From the NCBI GenBank assembly GCA_016713425.1, contig JADJPE010000005.1, positions 620,001 through 684,000 of the forward strand: a stretch of DNA of 64,000 nt. The letters are read 5' to 3'. This stretch comes from Deltaproteobacteria bacterium (GTDB lineage Bacteria > Myxococcota > Kuafuiibacteriia > Kuafuiibacteriales > Kuafuiibacteriaceae). The notes under the pieces are model-generated. The model had not been told where the DNA came from. It saw nothing but the letters and a program-made list of their open reading frames with translations, and did no database searches. This document shows positions 18,750-28,421 of the stretch, piece after piece; position 1 is the stretch's first letter, and each line of letters opens with the position of its first letter. The translations under genes and the position numbers were made by a program.

Positions 18750-19406
18750 AGTCTGATCACGTTCCTCTCGTCCCTCGCCTGCGGCTGCACGCCACAATGC
18801 TCGGGACGAACTTGTGGCCCCGATGGGTGCGGTGGAGTGTGTGGAGTGTGTGTCCCGAACTCAAGCTGCAGGGCTGATGGACGCGACTGCGTATGCAGTC
18901 CGGGCCATCTACCCAACTGGCAGCTCGACGCATGCGTTCCGATCGGTGGAAGCTGTGAGAATCTGGGCCGAGCATCGTATTGCTCTGCGGACACCTGGGT
19001 ATACTGCGATCCCAAATACGGCGTGCAGTCGATCTACTGCGGGCCGGGCCAGTGCGTCAGCTATGGTCAGACCGCGGGATGCTCATGCGGCGTCGCTGGC
19101 AGCGCGTTTCCTTCGCTTTCTCAAGCGGGTGTCTGTGGAGCGGGGCCGGCTCAGGCACGCGGGTTGAACTATGAGTACCAGTGGTCTTGTGTCGGTGGAA
19201 TCGGCGTCTTCACGAACTGTCGCAACGCGACGGGTCGGGAGGCCGGTCGATGCTGGACGTACGTGAGCTCGTTCGGCACCCAATCGTCGTGCGCGTGCGA
19301 TCGGTGCGTTGAGTACGACCCTTATCAGAGATCTTGCAGACAGGCTTGTTCGTTCGCCGGTGGTGAGTGCGTGCCGTTTGCCGCGAATACCTATCAGTGC
19401 CGTTGA
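18750..19406 (+). CDS. Cys-rich secreted protein, 5' end uncertain
   Basis: The frame is open from 18615, but its first ~45 codons are integrase remnant, so the true start is unclear and may have been lost. From about 18750 it reads SLITFLSSLACGC, a possible lipobox without a clear signal start. It is followed by the module CSGRTCGPDGCGGVCGVC, which is common in secreted proteins of this group. The rest contains more than 30 cysteines (for example CENLGRASYCSADTWVYCDP) and an end C-R-Q-A-C-S-F-A-G-G-E-C. The Cys pairs suggest a disulfide-rich extracellular protein. Function is unknown. Confidence 0.55.
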   Translation, partial: SLITFLSSLACGCTPQCSGRTCGPDGCGGVCGVCVPNSSCRADGRDCVCSPGHLPNWQLDACVPIGGSCENLGRASYCSADTWVYCDPKYGVQSIYCGPGQCVSYGQTAGCSCGVAGSAFPSLSQAGVCGAGPAQARGLNYEYQWSCVGGIGVFTNCRNATGREAGRCWTYVSSFGTQSSCACDRCVEYDPYQRSCRQACSFAGGECVPFAANTYQCR

Positions 19407-19519
19407 TGGTCTCAGCGCCGCGCAAGGGAAGGCACAAGGCGATCAATGGATGGAACCGATCGCGGCCGGGCCGCGACTCGTAGGTCGAAGCTCCCACCGG
19501 AAGCACGCGGTGCGCGTGC

Positions 19520-20890
19520 TCAATTCCGCCGAATGAACTGACTCGAGTCGCCACACACCAACGGCTGCCACTCGCTCGTCTCGAAATCACAAAGCAGCGC
19601 GATACGCTCCGGCGGTGCTTCGGGCGAAAAGTAGATCCACCGGTAGTAGCTCGTCTGTGGAGGAAGATCATATTCGAGCTCGGCGTCGCTTTCGTCGCAC
19701 TCACGAATCCGGGCGATCAGGCGGGCCGCCACGCCCTGAAACCGAACGTGGCCCACAAAATGACTCCCCTGCCCCCCCACATCTTCGAGGACCGACATCA
19801 ATGCCTTGCCCTGTTCGTAGTAGATGACATCGAGCTTGCACACCCCATCGGAGTTTACGTTCTGGAGCGCGATCGCGGTTTCATAGCTATCACCATCGAA
19901 GCGAAGCCAGTTGTGTGGGCTTCCGTTCAACGTCGGAAAGTAGTGCGCATCCGTGGTCGGTTCGTAGAAGTTCGCATCGGTGCCAGCAGCACCGACAAAG
20001 AGTCCCTGCATCTCGGTATACGGGAGGTCGCTGCCAAGCACGAAGTCACTCGGCAGCTCGGGCTGAGGCGGGTTTGCGAGGGGCGGCCGAAGCAGAAGCG
20101 TGAGGTCGAAGGGATGGGGACCGCCCGTTGCATGCATCTCATATGTGCGAAGTGGTCCGTTGAAGTGGCGCGCCTCTTCGACTTGAATCGTGAATGGGAT
20201 GGCGTCTGTCGTGAGCGTCCACGACCCAGAGTTGGCACAGTCCTCGACGTCAAGCCGACGCTGCTGGGGATGCAGCCACAGAGTGGAGCCGTCAAGAACG
20301 GCGGTACCCACCGACTGGTCGAAGTAGCTTACGCTCGCGCACGTCGACGAAACACCCGAGGCATAGTGCGCGAAGTAGTACTGCCCATCTTCGGCGATCT
20401 TGAGCTGCACGCTGAAGCCACTCGTCATGCTGAAAGTGTCGCCGCTTGATGTCTCGTAGTCCCCAGCAGAACCGCGCGTCTGTTGCCAAATCCCGACCAG
20501 CTCGGAAGGCACCTGCCCCGGCACGACCACGCTCGCGTCACTCGCCACGCCCCCATCACCTCGAATGCCCGTGTCATCCGCAACGCCTCCATCACCTCGA
20601 ATGCCCGCGTCATCCGCAACGCCTGAGTCGTAGAGAGCGCCGCCATCACTCGCCGCACCCGCGTCCCCCAAAGAACTGGCGTCGCCTGCGTCGATCAGTT
20701 GTTGCGGGCCTAAGTCGTTTCCTCCGGGTTCGGAAGAAGCATCATCACCGCACCCTGTCCCAAGAACACCGAGACAGGTTGCGGGGGCCGGCGCGAGAAC
20801 GAGCACGAACGCGCGAACGTAAGCGCTCTCGACGAACAAGGGAGGGGCAACCGATGCGAAGCCGCGGGTCTCAACACGACGTCCTGCCAT
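19520..20890 (-). CDS. Lipoprotein with Asp/Gly-rich linker, unknown function
   Basis: A 456-residue protein. The signal region ends in the lipobox LGVLGTGC near residue 47. About 70 residues of Asp/Ala/Gly follow (DAGDASSLGDAGAASDGG), including a nearly repeated block GIRGDGGVADD coded by a duplicated DNA segment around 20550-20630. The mature domain begins near PSELVGIWQQTRGSAGDYET, which resembles a lipocalin-like or META-type beta barrel (GxW start), but no family could be fixed. The C-terminus has paired cysteines (LLCDFETSEWQPLVCGD). It is likely exported and anchored to a membrane. Confidence 0.7.
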   Translation of the reverse strand: MAGRRVETRGFASVAPPLFVESAYVRAFVLVLAPAPATCLGVLGTGCGDDASSEPGGNDLGPQQLIDAGDASSLGDAGAASDGGALYDSGVADDAGIRGDGGVADDTGIRGDGGVASDASVVVPGQVPSELVGIWQQTRGSAGDYETSSGDTFSMTSGFSVQLKIAEDGQYYFAHYASGVSSTCASVSYFDQSVGTAVLDGSTLWLHPQQRRLDVEDCANSGSWTLTTDAIPFTIQVEEARHFNGPLRTYEMHATGGPHPFDLTLLLRPPLANPPQPELPSDFVLGSDLPYTEMQGLFVGAAGTDANFYEPTTDAHYFPTLNGSPHNWLRFDGDSYETAIALQNVNSDGVCKLDVIYYEQGKALMSVLEDVGGQGSHFVGHVRFQGVAARLIARIRECDESDAELEYDLPPQTSYYRWIYFSPEAPPERIALLCDFETSEWQPLVCGDSSQFIRRN

Positions 20891-21198
20891 CCCAGCTTTC
20901 TACGCCTCCGCCGGGAAGTTGGCTATGGCGCCGAGCTCGAGGATCGCGGTGACCGAGGTCAGCTTGCGCGCCATACCTCGGCCGACGGGTCGGTCAGCGG
21001 ATGCTTCCCTCCTGGGGTGCGTGCAGCCAGAGCTCGGCCTATGATGTGCTCATGCCTTGGGCGGCTGAAGGGCGTTGGCGGATGAAGGCCGGGAACGACG
21101 GACGCTGTGAACTCACCCGCCCCTGCTTCCAACGCGACCTCACGTGTGATGCTGCGAACACACCTAGGCCAAAACCGTCGATATCCCGAGGGTCCGGT
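20891..21198. other. Intergenic stretch, nothing recognised
   Basis: About 300 bases between two minus-strand genes. Reading frames here are shadows, and no terminator-like hairpin with a T-run was seen. Confidence 0.4.
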
Positions 21199-24100
21199 TC
21201 ACCTGCACTTGCGTTTCCTTCTGTTGCAAGAACCGCTGCAGCAGTCGGAATTGTTTGCGCAGGTCCCCGCCGGCGCCACGCAACTTGAGCAGGTGTTTGT
21301 GTCGCCCGGGCAAGTGGACGAGGCACCGGTGCAGACTTCCGCCGGGTCGCACGACAGATCCGCCGAGGCGCGACAAACGCTGCCGGCGGCCAGAAATCCA
21401 TCGGCCGGACAGGTTGCCGAAGTACCGCTGCATGTCTCAGCAAGGTCACAGGTGCCCGCCGATACCCGACAAACACTCGCCGAGGGCGCAAAAGTGCAGC
21501 TCGCGGTGCAACACGCCCCGCCATCGCAAGATTCGCCCGCCTCAATGATGCCATTTCCGCACGCCGCGCCCTGGGTTCCGCAATCGCCGGCCTCGTAGAG
21601 GCTGCTCTCCGTGATTTCGCACGTGCCGTCGCCCGAGGTGATGAGAGCCGTCATGCGAACGGGCCGATTCTTGTTCCCGGTCGTCCCGCTGCCAAGCTGG
21701 CCGTAGTAGTTGTAGCCCCACGCCCAAACGCTCCCGTCGGAGAGCAACGCGAAACTGCTGCGACCTGAGGCCATGGTCTCACGAGCGGGACCGGGCAACG
21801 GAACCATCCCTGGCAAGGGCCTCGCGAAGTCGAACGTGCCGTCCCCCACCGAGCCATCCGTCACGTTACCGCCCCAACACCAAACAGTTCCGTCGGTCTT
21901 GAGCGCGCACGCGTGATAGTATCCGACACTCATCGAGACGACCTGGTCCCCAAGTTGGCTGGGGCCGACCTGAACCGGCGTGGTTGGATGGGTAAACGTC
22001 GTTCCGTCGCCACCCTGACCCATATCGTTTCGACCCCAGCACCAAAGCGTTCCATCGTCCTTCAGCGCGCAGCTGAAGTTCACCCCGACCGCCACCGAAA
22101 CGACGTCGCCACCGAGCTCCATCGCCCCGGCTTGCGCAGGCACCACGTCGTAGCCGCTGTAGAATCCTCGACCCAGCTCACCATGGTTGTTCGTGCCTGT
22201 GCACCAGACGGTTCCATCCAGTCGGAGCGCACAAGTATGACTGTAGCCCACCGCCACTTGAATGACCTGATTCCCGAGCTGAGCGGCCCCAGATCGAACG
22301 GGGCGGTATCGTCGGGTGAGCGTCCCGTCCCCGAGTTGGCCGGAGTCGTTGACGCCCCAACACCACAGCGTTCCGTCCATCTTCACCGCACACCCGAAGC
22401 CCATGCCGACAGCGATGCGTGCCACTTGGTTTCCAAGATCTGTGACCGGGACGAACGTGTTGCGCTGGGTTGTCGACCCATCTCCGGCGCTGTACCCGGC
22501 GCACCAGAGCTCGCCACCTCGGAGCCGAACACAGGTGCCCTGCTGCCCGATGCCGAGCTCCTTCGGCATGTTTGCTTCGGTGGTCGGTGCGGGAAGGCCG
22601 ATCGTTGCCGTCGGCAACGGCCGATTGGTCGTTCCGCCGGAAGCCAGTGCGCCGTAGTATCCATTGCCCCAGCACCAAACCGTGCCGTCGACTCGGATCA
22701 CGCAAGCGTGGTAGTTGCCTGCCGCCAGACTATTTTCCGTCATCAGAAACGTATTGAGAACCACCGTTTCGCTCCCAGATCCGCAACTCGTCCAGTTCCC
22801 GTCCGCATCTTGCGCATCGCAACCTTCACCGACGGAGTCTGCGCACGACGGGATCGGATCCGGAGTGAAGCCACAGCTCCCATCGGTGCACAGACGACCC
22901 GATGGTCCACCACCTTCGGCTTTGCACGCGTGAAGCGCCGGGCTGGAGCCAAACACATTCCCCCAGAACGCACCTTCATGCGTGCGGAAGTTCTGGCGCT
23001 CCGCCGAGCTCACGCGGAGTGAGGAATAGGCGGGACTCCGGAGCGAAATACGCACGGTGTTGCCCAGTGCATTCGTTCGTGCGCCGAGGCAGGCGGAGAC
23101 AGCCTTCTGCCCCGTCGTGTCGAGTGCGCCGGTCTTCCAAGCCGGCGCAAGTCCGAGGGCGCCGTAGAAGGTCTTGGATCCCGAGGGGAACTGAAGGCTG
23201 ACTGAGTCGCCCGAATCGAGTGCGCACTCGACGGCGTATTTCAGGAGCGTCTCGAGATCTGCCTGCTGCTGCGCATTCAACGCCAGACCCTCATAGAGCG
23301 CATTGTCCGTCGTGACCGCGCGATAGTGCTCGACGCACCATCGCAATTCTTCGCTGTCGTCGATGCCGCTCGGGTCGGCCACGAGCGCCTGAGTTTTCCA
23401 CATCGGAGCGAGATTGTGATAGCCCGGATAGCTCTTGGCCTGCCCGTTCGAACGGTAGATCGTGAGCGCGTCACCCTGAGGCAAAGCGCACCACATGAGA
23501 TGACCCATCATCGACTCGAACGCTGTCTCTTCATCCGCGGTCAACGAAACGACTTGACCTAGCGTGTTGGCGATCTTGATCGCCTTCGCCGGATTCGTTC
23601 CATTCACGTAGAGGCCATTGAGCGGAAGGCCATTCAGCGGGAGACCGTTCACATAGAGACCATTGGGATAGAGGCCGTTGACATAAAGACCGTTGAGCGG
23701 AAGACCGTTCACGTAGAGACCGTTGAGCGGAAGGCCATTCAGCGAAAGGCCATTCACCGGCAGACCATTCACGAAGAGCCCGTTGAGCGGGAGACCGTTC
23801 ACGTAGAGGCCGTTGAGCGGAAGTCCGTTGAGCGGTAGTCCATTGAGTGGAAGACCGTTCACGTAAAGACCATTGAGTGGAAGACCATTCAGTGGGAGAC
23901 CGTTGTAGCCGATGCCGTTTACGTAAAGGCCGTTCACATAGAGGCCGTTGAGCGGAAGGCCATTGAGCGGGAGGCCATTCACATAGAGGCCATTCGGGAC
24001 CATCGAGTTGAACGACAAGCCGTTCACGTAGAGCCCGTTGTTGCTAAGGCCATTCACCTGAAGCGCGTTGTTGATCGTGAGTGAGCTCGAGACGCTCACG

Positions 24101-24267
24101 CTGTCGGGCGTCTTTCTATCCTCGTTCTCGGGTGCGCCGTTTCGCGGCCCGCATCCACTCGGAGCGCTCACCACGCTCGAGGCGAGGACAGCGACAACAA
24201 GGGCGGACTTCATCCTTCGCGACCCGTGGGCAACACTTCCAACGGTCTTCGACAATCTCGCTCTCAT
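21199..24267 (-). CDS. Lipoprotein: NGLxx repeat stalk, RCC1-like propeller, disintegrin-like tail
   Basis: About 1022 residues from ATG 24267, chosen because GAGGAA lies ~8 bases upstream (an in-frame ATG also lies at 24282). Signal peptide and lipobox VVSAPSGC come first. Residues ~65-225 are built of five-residue units of the type NGL-[YP]-[VL] (about 30 copies). A middle region (~230-480) holds a twice-repeated globular unit (WCALPQGDALTIYR, ECALDSGDSVSLQFPSG). Next are RCC1-like repeats with a Cys signature (ACVIRVDGTVWCWGNG, GCAVKMDGTLWCWGVNDSGQ, HTCALRLDGTVWCTGTNN). The last ~110 residues are Cys-rich and disintegrin-like (GNGIIEAGESCDGGACC, TCDLAETCSGTSATCPADG). The whole is a modular surface protein, probably for binding. 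Its function is not known. Confidence 0.85.
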   Translation of the reverse strand: MRARLSKTVGSVAHGSRRMKSALVVAVLASSVVSAPSGCGPRNGAPENEDRKTPDSVSVSSSLTINNALQVNGLSNNGLYVNGLSFNSMVPNGLYVNGLPLNGLPLNGLYVNGLYVNGIGYNGLPLNGLPLNGLYVNGLPLNGLPLNGLPLNGLYVNGLPLNGLFVNGLPVNGLSLNGLPLNGLYVNGLPLNGLYVNGLYPNGLYVNGLPLNGLPLNGLYVNGTNPAKAIKIANTLGQVVSLTADEETAFESMMGHLMWCALPQGDALTIYRSNGQAKSYPGYHNLAPMWKTQALVADPSGIDDSEELRWCVEHYRAVTTDNALYEGLALNAQQQADLETLLKYAVECALDSGDSVSLQFPSGSKTFYGALGLAPAWKTGALDTTGQKAVSACLGARTNALGNTVRISLRSPAYSSLRVSSAERQNFRTHEGAFWGNVFGSSPALHACKAEGGGPSGRLCTDGSCGFTPDPIPSCADSVGEGCDAQDADGNWTSCGSGSETVVLNTFLMTENSLAAGNYHACVIRVDGTVWCWGNGYYGALASGGTTNRPLPTATIGLPAPTTEANMPKELGIGQQGTCVRLRGGELWCAGYSAGDGSTTQRNTFVPVTDLGNQVARIAVGMGFGCAVKMDGTLWCWGVNDSGQLGDGTLTRRYRPVRSGAAQLGNQVIQVAVGYSHTCALRLDGTVWCTGTNNHGELGRGFYSGYDVVPAQAGAMELGGDVVSVAVGVNFSCALKDDGTLWCWGRNDMGQGGDGTTFTHPTTPVQVGPSQLGDQVVSMSVGYYHACALKTDGTVWCWGGNVTDGSVGDGTFDFARPLPGMVPLPGPARETMASGRSSFALLSDGSVWAWGYNYYGQLGSGTTGNKNRPVRMTALITSGDGTCEITESSLYEAGDCGTQGAACGNGIIEAGESCDGGACCTASCTFAPSASVCRVSAGTCDLAETCSGTSATCPADGFLAAGSVCRASADLSCDPAEVCTGASSTCPGDTNTCSSCVAPAGTCANNSDCCSGSCNRRKRKCR
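23608..24066 (-). repeat. 15-bp tandem repeat coding for NGLxx units
   Basis: About 30 degenerate copies of a 15-bp unit (plus-strand form GGCCATTGAGCGGAA and variants with GTTCACGTAGA). Two codon versions alternate, giving NGLPL and NGLYV. It is not a CRISPR array, because there are no unique spacers and the unit is entirely coding. Confidence 0.9.
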
Positions 24268-24453
24268 GCGCTGATTCCTCATTCAGTACGGTCTTTGAAC
24301 GGACCTGATCTCGTTCGAGTAGAAAACAAGCCCATATATGCAATTCAAACCTTCCTTTTTTATCGACCTTGTGTGACGCAGATGTAAATGCGCGCGTGTC
24401 GGTCGGCCTCGCCTGCTTGGGGGTCGACGAGCGCCGGGTGGGACGGCGGTGGC
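24268..24453. promoter_or_regulatory. AT-rich leader upstream of the NGLxx lipoprotein gene
   Basis: The part from 24315 to 24365 is AT-rich (AAACCTTCCTTTTTTATCG), unlike the surroundings, and lies upstream of the minus-strand start. It is a plausible promoter region, but no exact -35/-10 pair was fixed. Confidence 0.3.
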
Positions 24454-25674
24454 TCATCGGCAATCTCGGCAATCTCGGCTATCGGGGCCAGTGGGCGCCA
24501 GTGGACGGTGATTCTCGCACCCGGGACCGCATCCTACAATATGGCGGGCGTGATGGGCTCTTGTGCGCGAGCGTACTCTGTTCCGAGCCTCGGGTAGGGC
24601 GTACTCCTCGATCAACGTCACTGCATCCACGATATCCATCGCGGTCGACGCCACCGCGATGGGAGGTGCTGCGACCGCGGTTGCGACCACCGCAGCGACC
24701 TTGCATGCCGCGCCGAACACCTTCTTGACGATCGGTTTCGGGGGGAAGCTGAAGCGATCGGGTTGAATCACATGCCCCGGGATGCCTGGGATGTACTCGA
24801 TCTTCTCCGTGGCGCCGATGACCGGACCGGTGCCGCCCGCACGTGCGTACGCGTTGGCGACTTTTGTTGCCGCATTCGCCGACCCATCCGCGCATGTATG
24901 CGCCACACCGCACGTGAAGAGATAGAGCGCAGCGTCCTTGGGCAGCTTGCCCTCGCGAATGAGATCGTTGACGAACCGATCGTAGTCGCGAACGAGGTTC
25001 GCGTTCACCTTGTTCCCAACGCCGACATCCTTACCGTCGACCCACCCATCGGCATCCTCCGTGCCATGCGCGAAGATCACGTTGATCGGACCATCCCAAT
25101 CGACGGAGGCGGCCTCGGAGACGATCTGCCCAACGTCGACCGTAAGCGCTTCCTTCAGAAGATTGAACCCCTTCACGTTCGGCCCAAGATCGACCGCTCC
25201 GACGGTCGCCGGAACATCGACGGCCTGGAGTCCCATCGGATCGGTCCAGTTGATGGGATCGGCACTGGCGTATGCATACACGTTGACGGAAGCCCGAACA
25301 CCCAGCGGATCGGGCTCGAGATATCGACCGGTGCGCGGGTCATAGTTCCGGAAACGGTTGTGGTGAAGGCCCGTCTCGGCGTCGAAATACTGCCCTGGCA
25401 AGCGGAGCGGAAAGGTCACAGCCGAACCGTCGCCATCAGGATGCTCATCGGCGGAGGTCGTTCCAAAGGGATCGCTGTCCCAACGCCACACCACTTCGCC
25501 TTGAGCATCCACGAGCGCTCTCGGTGCACTTCGGTGGTCGCTGACGATCCAGATACCGAACGCGCCCGTCACGGAGGTCAGATGACCGGCCGCCCCGTAC
25601 TCATAGGTGAGCATCGAGTCTTGCGCGACATTGCCTGCGCCGTCGTACGAATAGGTAAAGCCGGAATCGCTCAC
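24454..25674 (-). pseudogene. Collapsed Rhs gene, 3' part: core plus His/Cys effector-like domain
   Basis: From a GTG at 25674 the frame has two YD repeats (YSYDGAGNV, YEYGAAGHL) and a full Rhs core (LRLPGQYFDAETGLHHNRFR, NYDPRTGRYLEPDPLG), ending at DPMGLQ. The ~230-residue tail has INVIFAHGTEDADGWVDGKD and later KDAALYLFTCGVAHTCADGS. This is a His-Gly and Cys-Gly pair after hydrophobic strands, as in caspase-like cysteine peptidases (CHAT/C80-like), with an Ala-rich membrane-like segment after it (CKVAAVVATAVAAPPIAVAS). Only the last YD repeats remain, so most of the shell has been deleted. The final residues RDCRDCR come from a 9-bp repeat near 24460-24482. It overlaps the N-terminal piece by 4 bases. 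Confidence 0.7.
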
Positions 25675-26499
25675 GCAAGCTCATAGTCAGTGATGCCGAG
25701 CTCGACGAGGCGCTCAGGTGTTGCAGGCGCGTCCTCGCCATCGACGTCGAGTGTTGCGCGTCCTTCACCATCAATGCTCAAGACCTTGAGCACGCGACCG
25801 TTATCGGAGGGGATCCAACAGCCGCAGGCTCGGTCGTACAAGCCAACCGGCACGATCATGCCGACCGGTACGTCGAGGAAGTTGTCGACGTAGAGATGCA
25901 CGGGTTTTGTGAACGTCACCGTGATCGCGCCGACCGCGATCGCCTCATCCACACTGAGCTCGACCGCATAGGTGTACATGGAGGCCGGCGGGAGCTCCGC
26001 GGGCATGGCCTTCAGACCGTCTTCGCCGACCGTGTACTCCGTCGCCCGCACCGTGATCGTGTCCAGCCCCACCTCGGTGCCATCCGCAAGCCGCATCGAC
26101 GCGCTGAGACCGGGCTCGAAGACGACGCGCGCGGTTCGGGGGCCGTCGGCGTCTTCCTGCCGTGTACTCTCGGCGACCACCGGTTCGGCCATCCGCCAAT
26201 GCCGCGTCCTCAAGCCAAGCCCAAGCGTCCGTGTCGGCCGCCGCGTCCCGCCTCAGAAAGGCGCCGTCAGTCGGCGACGATGATGCGTCGGCTGCGCCCG
26301 CGTCAAAGAAGGAAGAAGCATCTCGCAGCGCAGAGTCCCCTTCACCACACGCGGCCATGAGCGCCATGAGAGCCAGGAGATTCACCACTCCGACAAGCAA
26401 GCTCCCAACGGGCGGGTCACGCGCTCGCTCGTCCTCGCACGCATCTGCGACCTCGCGCACATTCGCGACCTGAACCCGGCCACCCATGGCTTGGAGCAC
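25671..26499 (-). pseudogene. Collapsed Rhs gene, 5' part: lipoprotein signal and N-terminal domain, frameshifted
   Basis: The N-terminal piece has a signal sequence and lipobox (VVNLLALMALMAAC around 26380) and an Asp/Ala-rich linker in one frame. The frame then changes near 26180-26210 to one that reads LADGTEVGLDTITVRATEYT, YTYAVELSVDEAIAVGAITV, HLYVDNFLDVPVGMIVPVGL and CWIPSDNGRVLKVLSIDGEG, ending LGITDYELA at the stop in 25671. This domain is typical of the start of Rhs/teneurin-like proteins, where it precedes more than a thousand residues of propeller and YD repeats. Here it is joined almost directly to the C-terminal core in another frame. A large internal deletion plus a frameshift is the simplest reading. 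Confidence 0.72.
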
Positions 26500-26769
26500 G
26501 GGGGCACTCGCTTTGACTCAGGGGGCGAAGGTCGCTCGGACTCCATGAGAGCACCCACTACGCGCCCCAACCTGTGCGAATCAACGACCGAGGTGCGACC
26601 CTCTAGCACGCTCTGCGTTCGACGGCTCCGGCTGCGTGCAAAGAAGGAGAAGCGCTGACGTCTTGCTGCAAGGCGAATCAAGCGTCCCCTTCGGCGCTCG
26701 GCGACTCGCCCCGGGCTGGGGCTGGGGCTGGCGAACGGAGCGTCCCGATGCGACGGTAGTCAGTGCAAC
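26500..26769. other. Divergent intergenic region, nothing specific seen
   Basis: About 270 bases between two divergent lipoprotein genes. It probably holds promoters for both. A short GGGGCTGGGGCTGGGGCTGG tract lies at 26709-26730. Confidence 0.35.
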
Positions 26770-28287
26770 ATGTGCAGGCCATCGTCGCGCATCCTTGTGC
26801 TGTCCGCGATAGCCGGCCTTGGAAGCGCAAGCTGCGTGCGCCTCGGCGTTGGCTCCATCGCTGATGACGCAGTCGATGCAAGCCTCACGACCGATGCGGA
26901 GGCAAGCGACGCCGTGGCAATCGACGCCGTGGCAAGCGACGCCGCGGCAACCGACGCCGCGGTAGACGATACCGGAGTTGGCGATGCTTGGGCGGACGAC
27001 GCCGCAACGGGCGACGCTGGAACGAGCGCCAGTCTGAGCTTGGAGATCGACCCTTCGTTTGGTGGGGCCTCAGGCTACGTGAGCTGGCAAGGAACAAGTC
27101 CGGGCGACAACTTCGTCTCGGACGTGGCATTCGACGCGAACGGGCGAATGCTGGTCCTCGGTATGACCTTCAACACCGGATCTCTGCGCGACCTCGCCCT
27201 GTGGCGCCTTGCGACGGACGGCGTGCCGGACCCAACGTTCGCGGACGGCGGATACCTCAAGTATTCGGCGTCGCCATACGACTGGGGCAGTCGTATCTTC
27301 CCCCTCGCGTCGGGACGGATCTTGGTCGTCGGCAACATTGATTACGGCACCGACGATCCTACGATTTGGCGGTTCACCGAAGATGGCGGGCTCGACGTGT
27401 CGTTCGGGCAAAGCGGACGGGCTCGAATCGTCTTGCCCGGGGAGGTCCAGGGTCATTCCGGCGCGCTTGACCTTGCGGGTCGCGTCTACTTGCTGGGGAG
27501 GCAATTCGGCAACTGGTTCGATGTCTCCCGATTCTCGAGTGACGGCGCCAGAGACACCACGTTCGCACAGGGTTCCGGTCACTTCACCTTCAATGCCCTG
27601 CCCTCGTCGTCGGGCGTGGAGATCAAGCTGGACAACGCGGGGCGACCGGTCGTCGTCGGAGGGGTACGTCCGCGAGGAGCGACGACAGACAGTGACCTCG
27701 GTGTTTGGCGCTTCACCGAAGATGGCTTGCTGGATGTGGACTTTGGAGAAGACGGGATCTTCATCCACGATGGGGCAGCGCGAGAGGGCTCAGGGGGAAA
27801 TGGCGGAGGGGGAAATGATGGCGGATCTGACGTGATCTTCATGGCCGACGACAGCATGATCGTTGTGGGTCACAGCGCGAATACGTCCACCGTGTCGCAG
27901 ATGACGCTCTGGAAACTGCAGCCGAACGGAACGCTCGACGCCAGCTTCGGAAACCAGGGCGTTGTGACGCAAAGTAGCCCCGTCGGGCATGCCGGCGGCA
28001 CAACGGGAACACGCATTCTGAGGCAGGACGAGACGCATTTCCTTGTCGTTGGAAGCGCCATCGAAGGCGACGACTCGAAGCGCATCGCGATCTGGCGCAT
28101 GACAATCGACGGCGACCTCGACCCCAGCTTCGAGAACGGCGGATGGTTCAAGCGCGAGTCGATGGCGTACGAGGAAGCGCTTTCGGCCACGTGGGATGGG
28201 GCGAACCGTCTGGTCATCGGAGGTCGAAGGGCCGAGCCAACAACCACCGAGGCCGCCGTGTGGCGATTCGAGTTCCGTCCGCGCTAG
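26770..28287 (+). CDS. Delta-60 repeat lipoprotein
   Basis: A 505-residue protein. The signal peptide ends in the lipobox LGSASC at residue ~22, followed by an Asp/Ala-rich linker (ASDAVAIDAVASDAAATDAA) coded by 15-bp repeats. The mature part consists of delta-60 repeats, recognisable by the recurring LDxxFGxxG hook: LEIDPSFGGASG, PDPTFADGGYLKY, LDVSFGQSGRARI, LDVDFGEDGIFIH, LDASFGNQGVVTQ and LDPSFENGGWFKR. Each hook is followed by LxxGRxLVVG-type strands. About seven repeats probably form a beta-propeller. This repeat is characteristic of myxobacteria-type and Geobacter-type genomes. The ligand is unknown. A Gly/Asn-rich loop (GGNGGGGNDGG) interrupts one repeat near residue 345. Confidence 0.85.
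   Translation: MCRPSSRILVLSAIAGLGSASCVRLGVGSIADDAVDASLTTDAEASDAVAIDAVASDAAATDAAVDDTGVGDAWADDAATGDAGTSASLSLEIDPSFGGASGYVSWQGTSPGDNFVSDVAFDANGRMLVLGMTFNTGSLRDLALWRLATDGVPDPTFADGGYLKYSASPYDWGSRIFPLASGRILVVGNIDYGTDDPTIWRFTEDGGLDVSFGQSGRARIVLPGEVQGHSGALDLAGRVYLLGRQFGNWFDVSRFSSDGARDTTFAQGSGHFTFNALPSSSGVEIKLDNAGRPVVVGGVRPRGATTDSDLGVWRFTEDGLLDVDFGEDGIFIHDGAAREGSGGNGGGGNDGGSDVIFMADDSMIVVGHSANTSTVSQMTLWKLQPNGTLDASFGNQGVVTQSSPVGHAGGTTGTRILRQDETHFLVVGSAIEGDDSKRIAIWRMTIDGDLDPSFENGGWFKRESMAYEEALSATWDGANRLVIGGRRAEPTTTEAAVWRFEFRPR
26893..26975 (+). repeat. 15-bp in-frame repeats in the lipoprotein linker
   Basis: The unit GACGCCGTGGCAAGC and variants (about five copies) codes for the DAVAS-type linker directly after the lipobox. 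Confidence 0.75.
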
Positions 28288-28421
28288 ATGTGCTCGGCTG
28301 AGATTTCGAGCCGCTCTTTCGCAGACATCGAGAGAGCTCCTCTCCTCTCCGTTGTCGCCCACGCCCAGCACCACCCCGCAAGCCATCCGAGTCCATCGCG
28401 ACGTGGCCCAAGGCCACCCCA

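Noticed and set aside
23608..24066. Possible CRISPR array
   Set aside because: The 15-bp units have no spacers, are continuous, and code for NGLxx in frame within a lipoprotein.
24763..25686. 307-residue plus-strand frame opposite the Rhs tip
   Set aside because: The opposite strand shows the Rhs core motifs, so this is a shadow frame.
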